Positions 29,675 through 35,756 of a stretch of 35,756 bases of DNA are shown piece after piece. This DNA is from Gnetum montanum (lineage: Eukaryota; Streptophyta; Gnetopsida; Gnetales; Gnetaceae), in contig MNCI01003473.1 of NCBI GenBank assembly GCA_015680685.1, positions 88,635 through 124,390 on the forward strand, read 5' to 3'. The translations under genes and the position numbers were made by a program. The notes under the pieces are model-generated. The model saw nothing but the letters and a program-made list of their open reading frames with translations. It was not told the origin of the DNA and did not search any database. How positions within the stretch are numbered: the first letter of the stretch is position 1; each line of letters begins with the position of its first letter.

Positions 29675-29841
29675 GTCATTTTCTTAATTCTTCAAAGAAT
29701 TGTTAAAATAAGATTAGTTATGCCTTTTGGTAACTCCAAACCATTAGAGGTCAATTTGAAGTTATTTTCTTAATTCTTCAAAGAATTGTTAAAAGAATAT
29801 TAGTTATGCCTTTTGGCAACTCCAAACCATTAGAGGTCATG
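29675..29841. repeat. 86-bp tandem duplication
   Basis: Two head-to-tail copies, starting at 29,675 and 29,761, share TTTTCTTAATTCTTCAAAG, TTAGTTATGCC and CTCCAAACCATTAGAGGTCA. By eye only about four differences are seen across about 79 compared bases. Each copy includes the dyad AATTCTTCAAAGAATT. Confidence 0.88.
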
Positions 29842-30539
29842 GGTGGGCTATAGAGGCTACTACATCATAAAATAGTAAAGTAGAATCATAGGTTGGGTGA
29901 TGTTTCCCTTGTGATCCTCACAAATTATGATTTGTACTTGATGGCTTCAAAGTTGATTTAATCATTAAATTTCCATTCTTGAACTTAAGTTAAAAGTTAG
30001 AATGAAATTTATGATTTAGCTTATGAGTGATAGTCAATAGCACGGGATTTGATTGGATTTGAATTGAATTGTTGATTTTCTTAATGATTTCTTTAACTTT
30101 CAAATGCTCCTCCACAAATATGACTTGCAGGTTAGTCATAGACAAGATGACATTCCTACAACAAAAGTAATCTAGCCTAAGAATTTTGGCTAACTTGTCA
30201 ATGTGCCACCATTGCCAAGAAGGTTGGCAAAATCAATCTTTGTCAAGGATTTGGTATGTTTCTAGGATTTCCTTTTAGATTTAGAATTAAATATTTTACA
30301 AAAGGTAGACATTCTTTCTTTCGTATTCTTTTTTTTTTTTTGTATTTTTAGAAATGATTTCCTTTAATTTTTTATGTAAAAATAAAATAGAAAAATTATA
30401 ATTGAGGAAAAAGTCCAAGGAATATTGCAAGAGTCAATTCATTTAATCCATAAAACTAAAGAGAGCTATAGAAAGACTACAACTAAAGCTATAATTACAA
30501 GAGTAATAAATATAGTTTGCAAGTTTCTAGGACTACTTG

Positions 30540-30544
30540 CTCAT
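30540..30544. repeat. Predicted target-site duplication of RE5, left copy (CTCAT)
   Basis: The five bases immediately before the RE5 LTR start. The right copy is not found because the RE5 3' end is missing. Confidence 0.4.
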
Positions 30545-30565
30545 TGATGAACCGCGATATCACAT

Positions 30566-30612
30566 CTACGATATTGGATCAACCATGCGATGTCGAATAT
30601 CTAATATCGTAG
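30566..30612. repeat. 10-bp inverted repeat in RE5 U3
   Basis: CTACGATATT (30,566-30,575) and AATATCGTAG (30,603-30,612) are perfect reverse complements with a 27-bp spacer that itself contains GCGATGTCG. It is a decayed relative of the GATATC array of RE3, located just upstream of the TATA box. Confidence 0.8.
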
Positions 30613-30626
30613 ACTGCCTCCTTGCC

Positions 30627-30633
30627 TATAAAT
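30627..30633 (+). promoter_or_regulatory. RE5 LTR TATA box
   Basis: GCCTATAAATGAG lies 82 bp from the LTR start. Compare GCCTATAATATG in RE2 (about 19,174) and CTATAAATA in RE1 and RE3. It would drive transcription rightward into RE5 gag. Confidence 0.65.
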
Positions 30634-31353
30634 GAGAGGCGACACCCTTGGTTTCCACATTAGAAGTTAGTCCCTTAGCCAAAATCTTGCCAATTTCTCC
30701 CTCCAAAGTTAGAATTATTTCTGCGTGCCCGCAATAGGAGTCATAGAGTGAACAAATCTTTATTCGATCATTATGTACTTGAGCACACTTTCTGTACGAC
30801 AATAAAGACAAACTTTATCATAAACCTTGAAGCATACAAAATAGATTAATTAGTGTTAATTATTATTTAATGCTTTCCTAGTTAATTAATGATTTCTCTC
30901 ACCTTACAACTCTCTTAGTTAAAGACACTCAATACGACCGCTTCAAGCATGCGTGTCGTGCTTAGTAACCTAGTAACGATTAGTGTTTGGTAATCCCAAC
31001 AATGTTGCACTGGTTCAGGATGTGTACGACAAGTGGGAATGGATGCCGATGTTAGGAGTACTTAGAACTTAGTTAATGAATAGTTAATTTAGATTAGTTA
31101 TTTAGTTATTTCTCTCTCCCCCTCCTTATTAGTGTAGGATATAAAACACATAAAAGCCATAAAAATCATATGCCTCAAGCTTACTTAACCATACAACCAT
31201 GACATTTAAGTAAGTTTGGGAAGACAATGATTAATCAACCCGCTATTGTTCCAAAAAGGTGCATAGGCACTTAGTCCTTGGAATTCAACTGGATCATGCG
31301 TGAAACACTTGTATTCGTATGGTTGAACGTAGGGGTACCTCGTCGCTCATCAT

Positions 31354-31371
31354 TAGCACCATTTCCGGGGA
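31354..31371 (+). other. RE5 primer-binding site, tRNA-Asp type
   Basis: TAGCACCATTTCCGGGGA against the tRNA-Asp complement TGGCGCCGTTGCCGGGGA: 14 of 18 identical, three of the four changes being G to A. One base from the LTR end. Confidence 0.85.
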
Positions 31372-31484
31372 CTTAGTTGTTTGTGCACTAAATAGAACTT
31401 AGGAAATCATTTACATTGTTAGAATGAACCCTTAGGGTTGATTAAGAAAAAAATAATAGTACATTGCACATTGAACAAGACAAG
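31372..31484 (+). other. RE5 leader (5' UTR)
   Basis: Noncoding leader that shares CTTAGTTG, GTGCACTA and AACCCTTAGGGTTGATT with the RE1 leader. The gag ATG follows at 31,485. Confidence 0.7.
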
Positions 31485-33985
31485 ATGTCTTCTTCTTTGA
31501 ACAAAAGCACTTAACCACCTAGGTCTAACCCAAGAAGCAATTGGCAGTAGGAAACACATGACATTCCCTCAACAATTTTGTGTGGTATATATTGACCCTA
31601 ATGAATATGTACCTGACTTCACCTTTATTCTCCACCAAGATGAATAGCTACGTTGGCATGACTTGGAAGGTAACATAGTGTTACCTCCCAACCGTTCAGT
31701 CCCAAGTATGCTTCTTCGTGCTCTCACATGTATAGGCATGTAACACTTACACATAGAGTACATTGCGCAGGACTATGATTCGAGAGACTACCATACCACT
31801 AATTCCAATGTCAAAGGGACTTGCAATAGGAGAGACACCATAAGTCCTTGAAGGGAAAAGGGTCTAAGGATGCTTCCCATGTTTTAAGTGAAATTGAGGA
31901 TGATGAACTTGCTTCGAGTAGTCACCCACATAATGATGTTCCTCCCCTTGACTTTGGTCAAGGGGTTGTGTATCAAAACCTTCATTCTACTATTCACAAC
32001 CTAGGTGTTGATACCAACAGACACAAAGTGTCTGAAAAAGGAACAAAGACACATGACAAAGGTGGACATTTTGATTGCAACACGAGCGAGGTAGAGACCA
32101 GTGAAGAGAAGGTAGTAGACACCATCATGGGATTCATTCTCCTTATTCTTCACCTTCATCTTCACCTTAACCCTCTCCTTCTATGTCTGGACATAGCCAT
32201 AGAGAAATAGATCATGAGGATAAGGGCAAACAAAGTGGAAGTCATAGACGAGACAACCAAGACAGAATATGAGGGCACTCTAGGGAATCACACCATAGAA
32301 GAAGGGAGAGTAGGGAACTATGTAGGAACCATAGATGCTATGAACAAGACAATCATGATGAACGCCTACTTGCCATGCAAAGCATGCTAGATATCACTGA
32401 GGTTGTGAGAGTTCCAACAAGGCACCAAAAAGATAGTAGGATCAAAAGGTTAGACATGAATAACATCCCGAAATTTGAAGGGGGATATAACGCTGATCCT
32501 CAAAACCACTTACAAGCATTTCACAATGTGTGTGCCTTGCAAAACATAGAAAACAAGTGGCAAAAACTTAAGTTGTTCCCATGGACACTAATAAAAGAAG
32601 CTGAAATCTTGTATCAATCCTCAGAACCGAAATTCATTCGTAGGTGGAGTATGATGTTAAAATTGTTCAATTATAAGTACCAAACGTACTCCTAGGTGTC
32701 TAACTTGTGAAAGCAAATCTAAGGATAGAAACAAGAAAGTCATGAACCCTTGGATGCTACCATGGGCCACTATTATGTATGATTACATCATTGTCCTAGC
32801 CATGGGTATTTGTAGCGGGATCAACTACGCCATCTTGTAGATGGGCTTAGGCATGAAACAAGAAGAACCCTTGGGACTTATGCCCAAGGAAGGTTATCTG
32901 AGCTTAGGTCCCATTAAATTCATAGGCTACTGGAGAAAGTTTCTAAGGAAGAAGGTAAGCTACGAAAGAGAGAGTGTGTGGAAGAATATAACCGAGATCC
33001 TTCCCTCCAGAAGAAGGGGGTAAGATTTTGTGAGGATGAGGAAGAGTCACCACACGAAGAGATGGTGAATAGAAAAACCTTGCCTACTCAAAAGTTAACA
33101 TCAAAAGTATCAGCAAAGGTAGACCAAATGTGGGACTCCCTAGATAGTAGGTTTCAAACTATTATCAAAGTAGTAGAGGAATTTAGGGAGCGAGGTAGTG
33201 ATCGTGACAAAAGAAAAAAGAGAGAAGTAGAACATGCACGTAACAAGGGTAAGGGTAAAGTTGCTATTATTGAAAAGGTTATGGACTCAAATACAAATGA
33301 TGATAGTGGATGCGAGATATGTCAATACGACCATCCTAAGGGATGTTGCCCGGTGATCTCACATTTGCAGGAGTCTGGGGTGTATGCACTTAATTCATGT
33401 TTAAACAAATGGCAAACATCCTGATGGTTACCTTACCCTCAACGTAACCCAAGGTAGTTCCACCAACCTTTAACATATTATCCAAGTGAAACTCCACCAC
33501 AACTAATTGAGCAACATCAACAGTGGCAACACCCACAATCATGGGAAATGCCACCACCAAGGCAACAATATCCTTACCGGTAACCTAACCCCTATGGATA
33601 TTACATGCAACATCAAATCTCTCCACATGACTCTATTGCTCACATTATCCCCTAGCATCACTACCAAGTCCACAAGTACTATAAGACTCCCTCTCCTAGG
33701 GGCAACATTCCACAAGTATACTATCCTTCCAATCCGGTCACATCTCTCCCACCAATAGCTCCATTACCACCTGCTCCAGTAATGCAAGGTGAACACCCTA
33801 CTCAGCCATAGCAACGCAATGCCACAAGGGTTGTTAATCCTCAACCTACTAGTGGTTTTGACAACTATATGAAGAAAAGGTCTTTCTTCAAAACCAATAG
33901 TCCAACCAAGCCTTTGCAACCCCAAGCGGCTAAGTCTTTGGACGCCTCTATATCAAATAAAGCTCCTGTTGGCACATTTTGGCCA
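31485..33985 (+). pseudogene. RE5 gag, decayed, 3' truncated before protease
   Basis: Gag of RE5, ATG at 31,485 (MSSSLNKS). Open stretches: 31,848-32,210 (acid/His-rich spacer, with DVPPLDFGQGVVYQNL as in RE3), 32,375-32,695 (capsid-like block: RIKRLDMNNIPKFEGGYNA, NIENKWQKLKLFP, RRWSMMLKLFNYKY) and 32,978-33,424 (148 codons, PSLQKKGVRFCEDEEES, then a Lys/Arg-rich run and the zinc knuckle CEICQYDHPKGCC at 33,318-33,356). A Pro/Gln/Tyr/His-rich tail to about 33,900 ends with KKRSFFKTNSPTKP, the same place where RE2 reads KRPFFQTKSPSR before protease. Homology stops near 33,985; PR and all pol are absent. Confidence 0.88.
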
Positions 33986-34004
33986 TTTCATGGAACATAC
34001 ATCC

Positions 34005-34053
34005 TTATTTAATAAACTTCATTCATTCCTTCTTGACCATCGCAAACAAAGCA
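34005..34053 (+). promoter_or_regulatory. Possible 5' UTR/TATA of the protease pseudogene
   Basis: CTTATTTAATAAAC lies about 40 bp upstream of the ATG, followed by a C/T- and A-rich stretch and AAAGCAATGG, a good plant start context. This suggests that at least part of the original core promoter or leader is kept. Too short a TATA-to-ATG distance to be certain. Confidence 0.35.
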
Positions 34054-35040
34054 ATGGCACCTCATCTACGGTTACTATTGTGCTTCTTGATTCTCATTTC
34101 CATTGTTACCGCCGGAGCACTGGTGAAGCAGTCATTAGATGTAGCAGGGGCTCTATAATGGGCCATGTCTAAGGTCGTAGCCAAAATGCCTGAGGAGTTT
34201 CTGATCTTAGACTCAAATCTTAACTCAGAAGATGGACTCACGCTGACACTGCTACACCAGGACGTGTTCAGTAACGCTAGTATCACGGATAGCCTACGTA
34301 TGCGGCTGCTCCGCGATGCAGCACGCGTGGAGGCACTGATGCGGTGTATGCAAGCTGTGTCTATGAACAAGTTAGATGGCGTCAACTACGCCTACTGGAA
34401 ACAGCGGTGGCAGCAACCTGGAACTAGCCATGACTTTAGTAACCCAATAGTTTTGGGGCTGTCGGACAGCAGCAACGAGTACTTCACACGAATCAACCTA
34501 GGTGTGCCACCCAGGTACAACTTCATGGTGATGGACACCAGTAGTGACTTGGTGAGGATCCAGTGCAAGCCTTGTATGCACTGTTACCATCAAAAGAACC
34601 CTGTCTTCTACCCAGATGTGTCCTTGTCCTTCTGCCACGTCCCGTGCACAATGGCTCTCTACGATAAGCTCGACATCAACAATTATAGAAAGGACAATAG
34701 GTGGTGCTGGGTTGCAGTCACATCAACTAGGCTCTCTTCGTGGATGCAGCCGGACTATTAGGACTTGAACACAGCTCACTGTCGCTGCCGTTGCAAGTCC
34801 AAATGCAGTTCTGGAAAACATTCTCGTACTATCTGGTGGACTGGAGTGCGCCTATTGGGACCTCCAGCACCCTCATCTTTGGGCCTTCGACAGCACCGCA
34901 AGCGGCTGTATACACGCCTCCGCTGAACAACTTGCACGTGGATGCCACCGACACCTTCTACTTGGCCTTCGCCAGAACCACGGAAAGGCTGAATATAATC
35001 AGGAACATACTACAGCAGGGTTTTAGGAACTGTTGGCACC
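34054..35040 (+). pseudogene. Cellular A1 aspartic protease pseudogene (nepenthesin-like)
   Basis: Remnant of a secreted plant pepsin-like protease, not the retroelement enzyme. The ATG at 34,054 opens a hydrophobic signal peptide (LRLLLCFLILISIVTA). In-frame TAA at codon 35 (34,156-34,158); the same frame then continues for 198 codons from 34,165. EYFTRINLGVPPRYNFMVM leads to the first active-site motif, where DTGSD has become DTSSD (34,534-34,548) and the following Trp is Arg. The Cys pattern CKPCMHCY and VFYPDVSLSF match the nepenthesin/ASPG-type subfamily. Near 34,725 the text jumps frame to LFVDAAGLLGLEHSSLSLP, losing about 40-50 residues including the flap. DTFYLAF is the last clear block. 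The second active-site DSG is not found. Intronless as far as seen, which is normal for this subfamily. Higher G+C than all neighbours. Confidence 0.85.
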
Positions 35041-35470
35041 CAGACTGTGGCAATGAAGATACTTGGCCTGTTAAGCGAAACAGAGCTGGGAAAATTCTTC
35101 AACGCTTTGGACGTATTTTTGAACCTAACAATGCGGTCGTAGAGACTGGATTTCACCATGATAGAAGCCATGCTTAGCAGAACTCATGTGTTGGCCTTAA
35201 GATTCGGCAACATTACCAAACATAGCAGTGACCGGCGCCAACGCGTCCATTATCATCATTACCAATCCATCAAGTACGGCTACAGAGACACGAAGACACA
35301 GTGAGATAGGTGCACAATTGAATCAGCGGAATGAAATTCCTTCTACGGTAGTTATGGAGGATCATGGACGTGGCCGTAATTGTGGAAAGCAAGAAAAAAA
35401 CCTGAATGCGTATAAAAATTCCAATTTCATATGGTTTGGTGGCTAAAAATAAAATGAAAATTATATGGAA
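35041..35470 (+). other. Sequence after the protease pseudogene, origin unclear
   Basis: Still moderately GC-rich to about 35,290, so probably the decayed C-terminal half or 3' UTR of the host gene. One frame reads MKILGLLSETELGKFFNALD (about 35,054-35,113) but matches no protein I recognise. I do not assign a gene. Confidence 0.4.
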
Positions 35471-35641
35471 CACTTATTGCAATGGCCATCATGGTGTTTG
35501 AGAAACTTGGTCTTGGACTAAGGTTAAATGAATTCAAAAAGATAGAGATCTTGGCTTTATTTCCTAAAATTATTATATAGGTTGTGACTTCTTATGAAAG
35601 AAATATTTGTAAAGACACATGCCAATGTTAGCATGATTTTC
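35471..35641. other. AT-rich noncoding sequence
   Basis: No coding region, RNA gene or repeat recognised. Confidence 0.4.
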
Positions 35642-35725
35642 TCCTAACTTCATGTATAAGTTATAAATTCCTAACTTGTTGGGCAAGTAATATCTCCTAA
35701 CTTGTTAGGAAAGTTATAACTTCTT
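35642..35725. repeat. Short tandem repeats TCCTAACTT...
   Basis: Three imperfect 26-28-bp units begin TCCTAACTT at 35,642, 35,669 and 35,695. Each ends in an AAGTTATAA- or AAGTAATAT-like word that partly pairs with AACTT. Probably the U3 array or terminus of another transposable element running out of the window. Confidence 0.6.
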
Positions 35726-35756
35726 TACTTGGGAAAGAAGTTACCCAAGATATTTT

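Larger units (their letters stand above)
29527..30539. other. Noncoding region with polypurine tract and tandem duplication
   Basis: No gene is found. It contains a G-rich polypurine run (29,625-29,641), TGTAATACC directly after it, an 86-bp tandem duplication (29,675-29,841) and otherwise AT-rich DNA with a T run at about 30,329-30,341. I suspect part of an unrelated LTR element. Confidence 0.5.
30545..31352 (+). mobile_element. RE5 5' LTR (808 bp)
   Basis: Starts TGATGAACCGCGATATC, which matches the RE3 LTR start TGATGAGACACGATATC, and ends CGCTCATCA, one base before the PBS. Contents: U3 dyads, TATA box, a block GTGCCCGCAATAGGAGTC, AATCTTTATTCG, GACAATAAAGAC (near a polyadenylation-like AATAAA), then the U5 part ending GGTTGAACGTAGGGGTACC. 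It is the only complete uninterrupted plus-strand LTR in the window and served as the template for reconstructing the split RE2 LTR. Confidence 0.87.

Noticed and set aside
34062-34385. Minus-strand frame of 107 codons (Ser/Arg-rich).
   Set aside because: Shadow of the A1 protease pseudogene, which matches a known family on the plus strand.
35041-35180. Second gene fragment (MKILGLLSETELGKFF) after the protease.
   Set aside because: A short frame with no recognisable family; it may be decayed protease C-terminus in another frame.
1-35756. tRNA, rRNA or small RNA genes.
   Set aside because: The only tRNA-like sequences are 18-bp primer-binding sites. I found no cloverleaf or rRNA core sequence by eye.

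Overview
The window looks like intergenic DNA of a large, repeat-rich plant nuclear genome. I see no intact host gene, operon, bacterial ribosome binding site or RNA gene. Almost all recognisable coding sequence is dead Ty3/gypsy LTR-retrotransposon DNA of one family. That family has a primer-binding site matching the 3' end of plant tRNA-Asp, gag, an LDSGSN aspartic protease, FMDD/FIDD reverse transcriptase, RNase H, a DD35E integrase, a long 3' region and, in one copy, a further 3' ORF. This combination points to the Athila/Tat branch. Slow-decaying nested copies like these are typical of gymnosperms, but the sequence alone does not prove the taxon.

Layout. RE1 (minus strand) fills 1-7,656: 3' noncoding, integrase, RNase H, RT, protease, gag, PBS and 5' LTR. 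It ends exactly where the leader of RE2 (plus strand) starts, so RE1 most likely sits inside the RE2 leader. RE2 runs 7,657-23,709: gag, PR, RT, RNase H, IN, a long noncoding stretch, a promoter-like patch at 15.4 kb, a decayed coiled-coil-like extra ORF (15.65-18.78 kb), and a 3' LTR. That LTR is split by RE3 (minus strand, 19,329-23,149), which is flanked by a perfect 5-bp target duplication ATTGG. RE3 keeps two partial LTRs and gag only. RE4 (minus strand, about 24.5-29.5 kb) is the most diverged copy and has lost RT, RNase H and IN. The region 29.5-30.5 kb holds a G-rich polypurine tract followed by TGTAATACC and an 86-bp tandem duplication, probably the edge of an unrelated LTR element. 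RE5 (plus strand, 30,545 to about 33,985) has an LTR, PBS and gag, and stops just before its protease would begin.

From 34,054 the sequence becomes visibly richer in G+C and encodes a broken cellular pepsin-like (A1, nepenthesin-type) aspartic protease. It has a signal peptide, an early stop, a DTG-to-DTS change and an internal deletion. The right edge carries AT-rich short repeats.

Nothing here appears able to make a complete functional protein. The most interesting signals are regulatory. Within one LTR family, the short segment between the LTR start and the TATA box carries a different repeated or dyad module in different copies, and a related module precedes a TATA-like box in front of the extra ORF of RE2. 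The reconstruction makes testable predictions about sequence to the left of the window: the RE1 3' LTR flanked by GAACC, then the RE2 PBS and 5' LTR.
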